In this document: positions 44,013 through 53,206 of the stretch, one piece after another
Position numbering within the stretch: position 1 is the first letter of the stretch
Layout of the letters: every line of letters begins with the position of its first letter
Assembly (NCBI GenBank): GCA_964459995.1
Contig: CAYWOR010000008.1
Location: 1-64,000, forward strand
DNA length: 64,000 nt
Reading direction: 5' to 3'
Source: CAZSHG01 sp964459995
GTDB lineage: Bacteria > UBP14 > UBA6098
Made by a program: the position numbers and the translations under genes
The notes under the pieces: generated by a model
The model's database searches: none
Seen by the model: the letters and a program-made list of their open reading frames with translations, nothing else
Told to the model about the DNA's origin: nothing

Positions 44013-44608
44013 AATCGAGTCTTTCCTTTTGGATTGGATTTATCATAATCATCACGGTTGCAACATCTTTCGCCTTCGACGAGCAAGTGAAGACGATCTA
44101 TGGACTCGAAGCCAAGATAGGTTTCGGCGGAGAACGCGATATCACGCCCTATGGCGCCGCTGGAAGCTTTAGAATGAGCGCCTTGCTCAAAAAAGCGAAA
44201 ATAGGAGCCGAATTCGGAGTGATGGTTACCTCGAACTGGGATGACACCCTCGATATTTCGACAAGTCCAACTCCGGGCGATTCAATCTATGATTTCTGGG
44301 CAAAGAACGGCACCGATGTTTCATTCATTTTCGGCCCGAGAATCAGTTATGAACTTCTCGGCAATGAAAATTCCGCGATTCGTCTCGATCTCGGAACCGG
44401 AGCACTTATGAATATCTCATCCTTCGACGAAACTAAGGAACACGCCTCCGGCTCCCCGAGCCTTTTCAGAAGCGATATTGAAACAGGTTTCGAATTTTAT
44501 TTCCGCCCAAGGCTTGAAATGCAATATAATAAGGTGTATGTGGCCTATGAATATTTCCTGTCGGATAATATTCATCATGTCGTCTGCTTTGGATTAATGT
44601 TCTTTTAA
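44009..44608 (+). CDS. predicted outer-membrane beta-barrel protein (199 aa)
   Basis: A signal peptide (SFWIGFIIIITVATSFA) is followed by about 175 residues of alternating amphipathic strands, ending in aromatic-rich VVCFGLMFF. The terminal phenylalanine is the usual barrel-assembly signal. About eight strands fit the length, as in OmpW/OmpX-size barrels. No family was recognised. The start codon overlaps the fabD stop by 4 nt, so it is translationally coupled to fatty-acid synthesis genes, which is odd for a barrel. Confidence 0.6.
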   Translation: MKSSLSFWIGFIIIITVATSFAFDEQVKTIYGLEAKIGFGGERDITPYGAAGSFRMSALLKKAKIGAEFGVMVTSNWDDTLDISTSPTPGDSIYDFWAKNGTDVSFIFGPRISYELLGNENSAIRLDLGTGALMNISSFDETKEHASGSPSLFRSDIETGFEFYFRPRLEMQYNKVYVAYEYFLSDNIHHVVCFGLMFF

Positions 44609-44629
44609 TTCCCCCAAAGGAGGAAGAAA

Positions 44630-45556
44630 ATGAGAAAAGCTACTCTCATCTTGACCGCAATCATCGTTCTGGCGTCTATTTTCGCCGGATGCGGCGGCGA
44701 GAAAAAACTCGCAGGAAACTATGCGGAAACAGGAGTCAAACTCTCCTACGCTCCGGCTGTTGGCAAAACGTTCTATTACCGCTCCGATTCTGACGACCTA
44801 ACCGAGTTCTCCGAAAAGGGCTACAGCCAAAGCACTCTTTCCAAATCGACAAGCTATCAAGCTTTCGTTGTCGATTATGTTCGTAGCGATACAACCTCTG
44901 TAACCTATAGCTTCCTCTACGAAGACGTCGGAGTCTTCCAGAACGAGGCTTTCCAAAAGAGCGAAGAACAGAGCGACCTCATCGGCCAGAAGCTGACGAT
45001 AGTCATCGATCCTGAGGGAAAGCTTGTTTCATGGTCGGGACTTTCCGATATCGAGTCTGATGGCTCCGGAATAGACCGTGGCGAAATGATAGCCAGTAAC
45101 TACGGCTCCATTTTCTTCGATTATTTCCCCCCAGAACCTCTCAAAGTCGGAAGCAAATGGACTCGCGATAACGCCATGAATGTTACTACCAAAGACGGTG
45201 ATCTCACGCAGAAAACTACAAAAGACTACGAAGTCCTCGATTTCGTAGAATATAAAGGACGTCCCACAGCAAAATGCCGCGTGAACATTACCATCCTTAA
45301 TGTCGGCGAAGGCACAGTCGAGGACAAAGACGGCAAACAATACGCCTATTTCAACGAGGGCAAGGGCCAGGGGAAAGGAACCGTGTATTTCGATTTCGAA
45401 TCCGGTATCCCTGTTTATTCGACTTTCAACTGGATCGTCGATTTTACGATCACAAGTGTCGATCAGGAAACCCAAGAGAAGAACGAATTCCGCTATTACA
45501 ACGAACAGAAGGTCTCGTATAATCTCGCAAACGAGTCCGACGTTCCGAAAAAATAA
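44630..45556 (+). CDS. lipoprotein of unknown function (308 aa)
   Basis: A strong AAAGGAGG site precedes the ATG. The lipobox IFAGC lies at about residues 18-22. The mature protein is beta-rich: GVKLSYAPAVGKTFYYRSDS, IDPEGKLVSWSG, FDYFPPEPLKVGSKWTRD and DYEVLDFVEYKGRPTAKCRV. That pattern resembles DUF6263-type lipoproteins, where repeated strands carry a G-K-x-W element. It follows the small barrel by 21 nt and is closed by a perfect terminator, so it ends the fab transcript. Confidence 0.65.
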   Translation: MRKATLILTAIIVLASIFAGCGGEKKLAGNYAETGVKLSYAPAVGKTFYYRSDSDDLTEFSEKGYSQSTLSKSTSYQAFVVDYVRSDTTSVTYSFLYEDVGVFQNEAFQKSEEQSDLIGQKLTIVIDPEGKLVSWSGLSDIESDGSGIDRGEMIASNYGSIFFDYFPPEPLKVGSKWTRDNAMNVTTKDGDLTQKTTKDYEVLDFVEYKGRPTAKCRVNITILNVGEGTVEDKDGKQYAYFNEGKGQGKGTVYFDFESGIPVYSTFNWIVDFTITSVDQETQEKNEFRYYNEQKVSYNLANESDVPKK

Positions 45557-45567
45557 GAGATGTCCTG

Positions 45568-45600
45568 CTCGAATAGGCCTCGCTGGCCTATTCGAGTTTT
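45568..45600 (+). terminator. strong intrinsic terminator
   Basis: A perfect 12-bp stem (CTCGAATAGGCC at 45568-45579 with its complement at 45585-45596), a 5-nt loop and a T run. Confidence 0.9.
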
Positions 45601-45603
45601 AAG

Positions 45604-45644
45604 TATTCTATAATAGAATAATAAAATATGTAATATTCTATTAT
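45604..45644. promoter_or_regulatory. overlapping inverted repeats upstream of the TonB-receptor locus
   Basis: TATTCTA-TAA-TAGAATA at 45604-45620 is a 7-3-7 palindrome. Its right part (45610-45620) also pairs perfectly over 11 bp with 45634-45644. Three half-sites of one AT-rich motif thus precede the promoter at 45670 and look like operator half-sites of a metal- or redox-responsive regulator (identity inferred only). Confidence 0.5.
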
Positions 45645-45669
45645 GTGTTAATGTCAGCGCCGAAAAGCC

Positions 45670-45698
45670 TTGACATATGTTGTTCTAAGTCGTATTAT
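45670..45698 (+). promoter_or_regulatory. promoter of the TonB-receptor locus
   Basis: Consensus -35 TTGACA (45670-45675), 17-bp spacer, -10 TATTAT (45693-45698). A ~33-nt leader contains GGGAGA before the ATG at 45738. Confidence 0.65.
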
Positions 45699-45737
45699 CT
45701 ATTGATATTTTAGATATACATTTAACATCGGGAGAAT

Positions 45738-46268
45738 ATGAAGGCTAAGCATTGGATATATTTAATAATCATCGCAACCTCGATCTTTCTGATGGGGAGT
45801 AATTGCGATCACGGTCTTAAGCCCCGGTTCACCGCACTTCAAGGCGACCTCATTGTCATCGGCGATTGGCCGGAACGGACCGAAATGTGTTTCCTCGTTG
45901 CCACTCACGAAAAACCCGACCAGCTTATCCTCGATGTTCAGCTTGTTCAGGGCTTCTACCAGCTTCCAGACAATGTTTATAAAGATGGGTTGGATTCGGT
46001 CAGATTCCATATTGAGATGCCCCCCGGAGAATATGGCTGGATATTTTTTGCCATTCTCGATAGTTCAGCTCTCAGCACCGTAAATAGCAACATGGGCTGG
46101 CGGAATCTCGCCGCCGAGTATATCGATCCGGATGATGAATCCAAGCTCGGTTCTGTCGTTATCGGCGAAGATGAGATACCCTTCGTGAGGATAGTCTGCG
46201 ATTTCAGAACACCCTATCGCGGTGTCGGAAACGACGGCTTGTTGGATTATTTTCATCTCGACGGCTAA
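45738..46268 (+). CDS. exported protein, possible lipoprotein, upstream of the TonB receptor
   Basis: 176 residues. An N-terminal hydrophobic segment (HWIYLIIIATSIFLMGSNC) ends at a cysteine near residue 23 that could be lipidated, although the -1 residue Asn is unusual. The mature part is beta-rich (GDLIVIGDWPERTEMCFLVATHE, FHIEMPPGEYGWIFFAILD), in the style of a small Ig-like or transthyretin-like domain. It lies 14 nt before the TonB-dependent receptor and is likely its surface or periplasmic partner. The function is unknown. Confidence 0.55.
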   Translation: MKAKHWIYLIIIATSIFLMGSNCDHGLKPRFTALQGDLIVIGDWPERTEMCFLVATHEKPDQLILDVQLVQGFYQLPDNVYKDGLDSVRFHIEMPPGEYGWIFFAILDSSALSTVNSNMGWRNLAAEYIDPDDESKLGSVVIGEDEIPFVRIVCDFRTPYRGVGNDGLLDYFHLDG

Positions 46269-46282
46269 AGGAGAAGAATACT

Positions 46283-48526
46283 ATGACTAAATATACCATC
46301 TCATTGATTCTTATTGGCCTCATAATCGGCGGTTCTGTCGCCCAAAACGCATCGCAAACTCAGACTTTTACCGTTCGCGGCAAGATTACCGATGAAAATG
46401 GCGATCCGCTTCCCGGGGCGAATATAATGATTCCCGGAACAGCCAAAGGCGCATCGACTAACCTCGATGGCGACTATGCAATCCCCGGCCTTTCTCCGGG
46501 AACCTACGAATTCAAAGTCTCGATGATGGGCTATGAGTCAACAGCCCAAGACGTTACAGTCGTAAATGATCAAAAGGTCAGTTTCAAGCTCCTACCCAAA
46601 GCCTTTGTCTCACAACCGGTTATTGTTACCGCGAGCAGAACGGAGCAGAGGCTTCAGGACAGCCCTGTTTCGACTACCGTTATCGAATCCGAGCAGTTGG
46701 CAGAACGTAATTACATGACCGTGGACGAGGCAATCCGCTTTGTCGGCGGTGTAACAATGTCCGACGATCAGGTCTCGATTCGCAACTCGACAGGTTACGC
46801 GAAGGGCGTGGGAGCGAGAGTCCTTCTTATGGTAGATGGCATTCCGCTATTAGCCGGCGATACTGGCGAGATCAAATGGGATGCTATCCCCATCGGCCAA
46901 ATCGAACAGATGGAAGTAGTAAAATCAGCTGGTGGAGCGCTTTATGGCTCGAACGCCATGGGCGGAATGATTAATTTCATCACAAAGAAACCGGACAAAG
47001 CCGCAGGCTACAAGATTTCCTCCGAGTTCGGCGTATGGGATAAACCGGCCTACGAAGCTTGGGAGTGGTCTGACAAAACGAGAATCTTCCAGCGCGTCGG
47101 AATCGAGCATACACGCAAAATCGGCGATGTCGGAATCGTTCTTAACCTCGAAGAGAAAACCGACGATAGCTATCGTCAGGCTGACAATTACACCAGGGGT
47201 CAATTCTTCAGCAAGGTCAATTGGGATCTCAAACAAGCCAGGCGCTTGAACTTCATGCTTAACATCGCCTATGAAGACCGCGGAACAGGCCTCGTTTGGC
47301 GCGGCCAATCAGCGGCTCTCGAAGTCGATTCTTCCGCTCTCGATGACAGAGTTTATTCCCAAAAAACCCAGTTCAATGTCATCTACGACGGCAGTTCTAA
47401 CGGCGGCAAAAGATATTGGAATGTAAAGGGTTACACGAATTACTATTATTACGACTCTTTCATCTCCGACGGCTCGGCAAACCGCGACAGACTATTCAGC
47501 GGAAGCCTTCGTTCCGGCGTGGATGGACAATACACCATTGTTCCCTTCGATGGTCACCGTTTCACAACTGGTGTCGAAGTTAACAATTCTATTATCGACG
47601 CGAACATCTTTGGCAAACGTAGCGCTATGGGCGGAGCTATTTACGCACAGGATGAGATTTCGGCTTTTCAGCCCCTTATTGCAACACTCGGCATGCGCGG
47701 CGATATTCTTCATGTTTTCCCGAAAGACGACTATCTTGGCGAGACTTACGGCCAGCTAAATCCAAAACTCGGCCTCGTTTATCATGTTTCCGAAAATGTT
47801 GCGGTTAGAAGCAACGTTGGAACAGGTTTCAGAATGCCAACTATGGCGGAACTTTTCTCCGAGCTGAGAGCCGCAGGATTAGTCAGTGTTCAGCCAAACC
47901 CGTATCTTAAGGCCGAGCAAGCCTACAGCGCCGAAGCGGGAATTAATTGGTTTAAAAACAGGCAGAGCGTCGATTTCGCGATATTTAACAACTGGTATAC
48001 GAATATGATAGAGCCGACTCCGACCGGCGTCGGAAATCAGGTTCAATTTATGAATATCGCGGATGCCCGTATTTTCGGTGTCGAAGCGGGTTTGACGTGG
48101 AACATGGGTAATGTTACGAAATGGGTTTTCAACGACAGGGTTGTCAATCTGCTTAGCAGAGCGAATTTCAATACCAGCTATATGTTCACTAATCCTGTTA
48201 ACGTTACCGAATCCGATTTAAAAGGCGAAACGGTCAAGCTTCCATATCGTCCTGAGCATACTTTCATGGCCACCGCTTCGATCGACTACTGGAAACATGG
48301 AAACTTCATCATCGAAGGACGTTACTCCAGCGCGACCGAATTTTCGCTGTATCCCGGTGATGAATCGGTGGATCAACGCGTGATAAACCTTACCAACAAA
48401 TTCTACTACAAAAGCCTGACAATGCAACTCAAGGTCAGTAATCTTCTTAATTGGAACTACGTGGAGATCGAGAGAAACATCGCCCCGATTAGAAGTTTCT
48501 CGACAGGGATAAGCTACGAGTTTTAA
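46283..48526 (+). CDS. TonB-dependent outer-membrane receptor
   Basis: 747 residues with AAAGGAG before the ATG. A signal peptide is followed by a carboxypeptidase-regulatory-like domain (about 30-112, VRGKITDENGDPLPGANIMI), as in SusC-like and many FCB receptors. Then come the plug (about 113-235; VIVTASRTEQRLQDSPVSTTVI, VDGIPLLAGD, MEVVKSAGGALYGSNAMGGMINFIT) and a 22-strand-type barrel ending ISYEF. The LYGSNAMGG motif fits BtuB/colicin-receptor-like members. The substrate cannot be told. The inverted-repeat-rich promoter region suggests metal or vitamin control. Confidence 0.9.
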   Translation: MTKYTISLILIGLIIGGSVAQNASQTQTFTVRGKITDENGDPLPGANIMIPGTAKGASTNLDGDYAIPGLSPGTYEFKVSMMGYESTAQDVTVVNDQKVSFKLLPKAFVSQPVIVTASRTEQRLQDSPVSTTVIESEQLAERNYMTVDEAIRFVGGVTMSDDQVSIRNSTGYAKGVGARVLLMVDGIPLLAGDTGEIKWDAIPIGQIEQMEVVKSAGGALYGSNAMGGMINFITKKPDKAAGYKISSEFGVWDKPAYEAWEWSDKTRIFQRVGIEHTRKIGDVGIVLNLEEKTDDSYRQADNYTRGQFFSKVNWDLKQARRLNFMLNIAYEDRGTGLVWRGQSAALEVDSSALDDRVYSQKTQFNVIYDGSSNGGKRYWNVKGYTNYYYYDSFISDGSANRDRLFSGSLRSGVDGQYTIVPFDGHRFTTGVEVNNSIIDANIFGKRSAMGGAIYAQDEISAFQPLIATLGMRGDILHVFPKDDYLGETYGQLNPKLGLVYHVSENVAVRSNVGTGFRMPTMAELFSELRAAGLVSVQPNPYLKAEQAYSAEAGINWFKNRQSVDFAIFNNWYTNMIEPTPTGVGNQVQFMNIADARIFGVEAGLTWNMGNVTKWVFNDRVVNLLSRANFNTSYMFTNPVNVTESDLKGETVKLPYRPEHTFMATASIDYWKHGNFIIEGRYSSATEFSLYPGDESVDQRVINLTNKFYYKSLTMQLKVSNLLNWNYVEIERNIAPIRSFSTGISYEF

Positions 48527-48540
48527 AATATTCGCATATC

Positions 48541-48577
48541 AAAAAAAGCCCGGAAGTTCGCTTTCGGGCTTTTTTTA
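48541..48577. terminator. bidirectional terminator between the TonB receptor and thiL
   Basis: A 12-bp stem (AAAGCCCGGAAG and its near complement, one G-U) flanked by A7 on the left and T7 on the right. It can therefore serve the plus-strand receptor and the convergent minus-strand thiL. Confidence 0.85.
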
Positions 48578-48594
48578 TGAGTATTATCGAAAAA

Positions 48595-49596
48595 TCAGAA
48601 ATGCCGCCAGCCGAGATAGTCGAATCGAACAGGCGCACCCGCCCGACAAATTTCCAGACCATCGCCATCCTTCACATCGCCTATCACTGTGATTTTCGTC
48701 CCGAAACCTTCTGCGATTTCTCTCGCAGTGCCCAAATCTTCAGGCGATATCGTGAAAACCAGCTCGAACTCCTCGCCGCTGATTGCCGCAACCTCGAATG
48801 GATCGATTTCTACGCATTCTGAAAGCCGCGCTAAATCGGGATGAAGAGGAAGCGAGTTAATCTCGACAGAAATTCCCAGCTTGCTCGATTCTGCGATATG
48901 CGCAACATCCGCGAGGGAGCCGTCGGAAATGTCAATCATCGCCGAAGCGCCGACTTTTGCCAATCTTTCCCCCAAACAGAGCGGGGGAGAAGGGCGCATA
49001 AATCTTGCGATCAGCCGTTCACATATATTCCTATCGAGGGAATCCGTCGCGATTTCTTCGAGAGCGAGAAGTCTTCCGGCCTCCGAGCCGCCCACCGTTC
49101 CGGTCAGAACTACTAAATCCCCAATTCTTGCAGAATCTCTGCCGACTCTTTTTTCCACCTCGCCAATCACCGAAACTGTGGCGGAGAATCTATCGCCGCG
49201 AGTAATATTCCCCCCGACAAGCGGCACTTTCGACCAATCGGAGAACTCACTGACCCCGCGAATAAAATCATCGAAATCCGAAAGCAGAAAATCTCTTGGT
49301 ATCTGAAGCGCGAGAAGGGTCGCTGATGGCTTTCCGCCGGAAGCATTGATATCGGATACTGCGCCGGCCATTGTGCGCCAGCCTGCATCCCGAATAAATC
49401 TTGAATCCTCCGGAAAATGTGTCCCGCGAAGCCCTGCGTCGATTGTTAGAAGCAGACCCTTTGATTTTGGAACGCATATCAATGCGCAATCGTCGCTAAG
49501 GTCGATTTCGGGGAAAACTCCGCGAATTCTGTCGATAAGGCCGAATTCGCCGACATCCCAAGCTAATGTATTTTCGTAAACTTCAGTCATCGACAT
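48595..49596 (-). CDS. thiL: thiamine-monophosphate kinase
   Basis: 333 residues of the PurM/ThiL ATP-dependent kinase fold, which makes thiamine pyrophosphate from thiamine phosphate. It has the N-terminal GEFGLIDRIRG, metal-binding DLSDDCALI, TIDAGLRGTHFPED, MAGAVSDINASGGKPSATLLAL, VGGNITRGDRFSATVSVIGE and MIDISDGSLADVAHIAE. The segment after LTIDAG departs from the usual D-x-L-V-E-x-x-H-F reading but keeps the histidine. It begins directly after the stop of the upstream symporter gene, so it is cotranscribed with it. Confidence 0.88.
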   Translation of the reverse strand: MSMTEVYENTLAWDVGEFGLIDRIRGVFPEIDLSDDCALICVPKSKGLLLTIDAGLRGTHFPEDSRFIRDAGWRTMAGAVSDINASGGKPSATLLALQIPRDFLLSDFDDFIRGVSEFSDWSKVPLVGGNITRGDRFSATVSVIGEVEKRVGRDSARIGDLVVLTGTVGGSEAGRLLALEEIATDSLDRNICERLIARFMRPSPPLCLGERLAKVGASAMIDISDGSLADVAHIAESSKLGISVEINSLPLHPDLARLSECVEIDPFEVAAISGEEFELVFTISPEDLGTAREIAEGFGTKITVIGDVKDGDGLEICRAGAPVRFDYLGWRHF

Positions 49597-51108
49597 CTAT
49601 CGCTCGGTTTTCCTGCGAACATCGAGAGGCCTATTCTCGAAATCCTCCGTGCCGCGGAATTTCGCCAAAATCAAACTCGCGATGATAATTCCAGCGACAA
49701 CTGCCCATCCGAAAATCACCTCTTGGCTTCTAAGCCCAAAATCGCCATATGGGCCGGCGATCCTGTCGCGAATCTCGAAACCGAGCATTATGAGAATCGA
49801 AACAGGAAGAATGAATTTAACCGCGATGTCCCAGAATTTGCTTACCTTGGTGCGGGAATGTGCGTTTAGGAACTCACGCATGTTTTTTGCCTTGAAATAC
49901 CACCCGACAATAATACACTCGCCGAGCACAACAATTGTAAGACCGTAGTTGTTCATGAAATGATCGACAATGTCGAGCCAGTGAATCCCCGCACCGAAAA
50001 TATAGGGTATCCCCAGCGCGAAGCCGAGAAATCCTACAGTAAGATTCGCCTTACGGTGCCCCCAGCCGAATTTATCCTGAAGCGCGGCGGAAACCCCCTC
50101 GACGAGACTGAATGCCGAGTCCACCGCAAGCAAACCCAGCATCAGGAAGAATAATAACCCGAAAAGTTGTGGAAAGGGAAGGCCGTTTATAATCTCCGGA
50201 TATGTGACGAAGGTCAATCCCGGGCCGGAGCGGACAACCTCGGCAACAGGGACACCATCCATAAGCGCTTTATGACCCAACGCCCCGAAAACCGCGAACC
50301 CGCCTACAATCGCGGTAAGCGCATCCGCGATTCCAATAATCCATGCATTGCCAGCGATACAGGTCTTGTCATCAAGGAAACTCCCGTAGGCGATCATCAC
50401 ACCAAACCCAACGGTAAGGCTGAAAAATACCTGCGAAATCGCCGCAAGCCAAACACCGGGAACAAGAAGCATCGACCAATTCGGTGTAAGATAATATTTA
50501 ATGCCTTCAGCGGCCCCCTCGAGAGTTATACCGCGTGCAACGAAGACAAGCAGAAGTATCCACGGCCCCAAAACAGTTACCCACACAACCTTGCCGACAG
50601 TCTTCGTGCCTTTCCAAATCGAGGCGATTACCCAAATCCAAGCCACCGCGAGTCCAAGGAATAAATGAGGTTGGAATTTTCCAACATCCCAGGGCTTATC
50701 GGTCATTCCGAGGACATCGTTGAAGAAGAAATCCCCCGCATTATTCCCCCATGCCAGATTGAAGCTGTAGGCGAAATAGTTGATACAATAAGACATGATG
50801 CCGGAGTAATATGTCGTGATAATGAACCCGACCCCGACCGCGAACCAGCCGAACCACTCGAATCCCTTGCTTACGAAGAAAAATGAGCCCGGCGCCGCGT
50901 TTTTCATACGTTTGCCAATTCCAAATTCGAGCATCAAAAGCGGAATTCCGGCTACCAGAAGGCACACTGCATAAGCAATCAGAAATGCACCGCCGCCATT
51001 CTTGTAGCAGATATACGGAAATCGCCAAAGATTGCCTAATCCGATTGCAGAGCCTATCGAAGCGAGCACGAAAGCCGTCCGACTTCCCCAAACATCACGC
51101 TTAACCAT
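49597..51108 (-). CDS. sodium-dependent transporter, neurotransmitter:sodium symporter (NSS) family
   Basis: 503 residues from the ATG at 51108, chosen because GGGAGGAAAT precedes it. Eleven to twelve membrane helices. Helix 1 carries the sodium and substrate site SIGSAIGLGNLWRFPYICYKNGGGAFL, the signature of bacterial LeuT-type carriers. The later segments PGVWLAAISQVFFSLTVGFGVMIAYGS and LLAVDSAFSLVEGVSAA match helices 6 and 8. The substrate is probably an amino acid, but the specificity cannot be read. Coupling with thiL is by adjacency only. Confidence 0.92.
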   Translation of the reverse strand: MVKRDVWGSRTAFVLASIGSAIGLGNLWRFPYICYKNGGGAFLIAYAVCLLVAGIPLLMLEFGIGKRMKNAAPGSFFFVSKGFEWFGWFAVGVGFIITTYYSGIMSYCINYFAYSFNLAWGNNAGDFFFNDVLGMTDKPWDVGKFQPHLFLGLAVAWIWVIASIWKGTKTVGKVVWVTVLGPWILLLVFVARGITLEGAAEGIKYYLTPNWSMLLVPGVWLAAISQVFFSLTVGFGVMIAYGSFLDDKTCIAGNAWIIGIADALTAIVGGFAVFGALGHKALMDGVPVAEVVRSGPGLTFVTYPEIINGLPFPQLFGLLFFLMLGLLAVDSAFSLVEGVSAALQDKFGWGHRKANLTVGFLGFALGIPYIFGAGIHWLDIVDHFMNNYGLTIVVLGECIIVGWYFKAKNMREFLNAHSRTKVSKFWDIAVKFILPVSILIMLGFEIRDRIAGPYGDFGLRSQEVIFGWAVVAGIIIASLILAKFRGTEDFENRPLDVRRKTER

Positions 51109-51230
51109 ATTTCCTCCCATCTCTTCGATCTTTACCAAGCCCATAATTATAATAGCTTATAATTAACAAAAAAAGGTTTTTTTCATTTTCATACCAAAAG
51201 CAAATCGACGACTTAATGTCGATTTTTTTC

Positions 51231-51258
51231 TTGACAATAGAAACTCAATAACTTAAAT
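51231..51258 (+). promoter_or_regulatory. promoter of the secreted protein at 51288
   Basis: -35 TTGACA (51231-51236), 16-bp spacer, -10-like TTAAAT (51253-51258). The ~25-nt leader carries AGGAGG. Confidence 0.55.
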
Positions 51259-51287
51259 TAACAAGTAGTAGAAAAATAGGAGGAAAT

Positions 51288-53147
51288 ATGAAAGAGAATA
51301 AAAGCCTGGCAATATTATTGAACGTCCTGATAGTTTGTTCCGTTATTATGGCTGTTCCCAGAACATTCACCGGCGCCGGTGGGACAAATAGATGGAGTAA
51401 TCCTTTGAACTGGGACCCGCCCGGAGTTCCCGACCATACCGATGATGTTACTATCAGTCCTCACACGTCGGTGTTTGGTGATGAAGAGATTTGTGTCAAT
51501 AGTATCTACGTAGGAGAAGATGCCGAACTCAGAGCTTCTATTGTTCATGCCGTAGAGAATGTGACATTTGAGACAGGCAGTAAACTTGATGATGACTGGT
51601 CACCGGTTCCCGTACGTTTCATATTCTTTGGAGATAACCCGAGTCTTGTTAATCGCGGATTCATCGGTGGCGCGGGGGGCATCAGAATCGAAGGCAATGA
51701 GAATCTGCTCGTAATCAATGAAGGCAGATTCTGCACATACAGAGGCGATCTGTATATTAGAGGCAGAGTCATCAGAAATGAAGGTAGAGTCATATTCGCG
51801 AATAATTGCGAGGTCGTTGCCGCAGACACATTTCACAACGTAGGAACTATCCTCGCCAACAACGATTCCACAGAAGGTGTAACTCCAAAAACCCTCATCA
51901 ACGTGATGAACTGCGATGGCAACGCCGTATTCATAAACGACGGTTTGATATTTGCCGGCGCCGGCGACGAGGATGGATACCCCGGGATAATTTTTGTTAG
52001 CGCAGATATATATGAACATAATGGCATGAACGCGTGGACTTTGAGCGGAGGATCAGCTTTTCTAAATTGCTTGAACGCCAATATCAAGGGAAGTTTCGTG
52101 GATGACTATGAAGAAGACAGTAGTTTTTCCGTGCATAATCATCGAAGCTCAACCACCTCACTTGTAAACATCAACATCATTGCTGATAGCATCGAAATAG
52201 ATCTTCCTGATTCGGTAATTTCAGCCGATAGATTTGTTGTTACCGCGCGTAAGATAATTGTGAAAAATTTGTCAAACCCTTCATCAATATTTTGCGAAAG
52301 CCTTGTCGAGTTTAAAAACACTAACCAAACCGGCGTCGCCGCAGATTTCTCCGGCACTCACACGACAGCGAGCATAACCTCTTCGGGACAAATAAGAATC
52401 ACCAGTAATAATGTTATAGAACCTCCCGAGGGGCTAAATGCCATCTGCGAGCCTGACCCGATTATTTCGGCAGGGGGGGCGGATTTCAACGGCTCGGCGA
52501 TATTCGGCTATAATGCCGTGGACTCCTCCGGAGGAACCGACTCGATAAAAATTGTGGTAGTTAATAGAGGCTCGACACCAAAAGTCTATGAATACCGTGC
52601 GAGTTCCGCCCTCGGATGGGTTTCTGCCGTCATCGACTCGACCGACACTTTGTCCCCTTGGCAACATCAAGAATTCTATGTTCACTATTCAATCCCGCCC
52701 TCTCTAACGGAAATCGAAACCGACACATTGACACTCGAGCTTTTTGTGGGTGGTTTCTATGAACATCCTTCTGCTAATGATTTTGTGAAGATCACAGCCT
52801 ATCCGCCAGAATATTTCTTGTCGATAGGAGATGAGAGAACTTCACACCCCAACAAAATAAGCATCTCCGCCTACCCGAATCCCTTTAATTCCTCGGTAAC
52901 GATCACCGCACCCGCGGGCGCGAAGGTAGAGATTTACGACTTGGCAGGGAGGAAGATAGACCAAATGACAGTTGGGGAGAGTTCCAAACCCTCCCGCTCG
53001 TCTTTCTCCGTGAAAAAAGACGGGTATGAAACCACGTTTATCTGGCATCCCGACGAATCGATCCCCTCCGGAGTCTATCTCATCCGCGCGCAGTTCGATA
53101 ATGGCGAGGCAGATGTCTCATCTACAAAACTTGTGTTAATGAAGTAA
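51288..53147 (+). CDS. secreted beta-solenoid-like protein with T9SS type A-like domain (619 aa)
   Basis: ATAGGAGG before the ATG and a signal peptide (SLAILLNVLIVCSVIMAV). The N-terminus of the mature protein, FTGAGGTNRWSNPLNWDPPGVP, is typical of surface proteins that start with a Trp-Asn-Trp element. Residues about 60-360 alternate short strands and turns (NEGRFCTYRGDLYIRGRVI, NDGLIFAGAG), consistent with a beta solenoid. About 380-510 is Ig-like. The end, ISISAYPNPFNSSVTITAP, VEIYDLAGRKI, SGVYLIRAQF and LVLMK, is a complete T9SS type A sorting domain. Function unknown. Confidence 0.72.
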   Translation: MKENKSLAILLNVLIVCSVIMAVPRTFTGAGGTNRWSNPLNWDPPGVPDHTDDVTISPHTSVFGDEEICVNSIYVGEDAELRASIVHAVENVTFETGSKLDDDWSPVPVRFIFFGDNPSLVNRGFIGGAGGIRIEGNENLLVINEGRFCTYRGDLYIRGRVIRNEGRVIFANNCEVVAADTFHNVGTILANNDSTEGVTPKTLINVMNCDGNAVFINDGLIFAGAGDEDGYPGIIFVSADIYEHNGMNAWTLSGGSAFLNCLNANIKGSFVDDYEEDSSFSVHNHRSSTTSLVNINIIADSIEIDLPDSVISADRFVVTARKIIVKNLSNPSSIFCESLVEFKNTNQTGVAADFSGTHTTASITSSGQIRITSNNVIEPPEGLNAICEPDPIISAGGADFNGSAIFGYNAVDSSGGTDSIKIVVVNRGSTPKVYEYRASSALGWVSAVIDSTDTLSPWQHQEFYVHYSIPPSLTEIETDTLTLELFVGGFYEHPSANDFVKITAYPPEYFLSIGDERTSHPNKISISAYPNPFNSSVTITAPAGAKVEIYDLAGRKIDQMTVGESSKPSRSSFSVKKDGYETTFIWHPDESIPSGVYLIRAQFDNGEADVSSTKLVLMK

Positions 53148-53160
53148 CATTCTCCAATAA

Positions 53161-53189
53161 AAAAAAGGGCGCTACAAAGCGCCCTTTAG
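53161..53189. terminator. terminator between convergent genes
   Basis: Stem AAAGGGCGCT/AGCGCCCTTT with a short ACAA-type loop. The A-tract on the left makes it strongest for the minus-strand lipoprotein gene, but the plus-strand gene at 51288-53147 can use it too. Confidence 0.75.
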
Positions 53190-53206
53190 TCATCATCCAT
53201 TCAACA

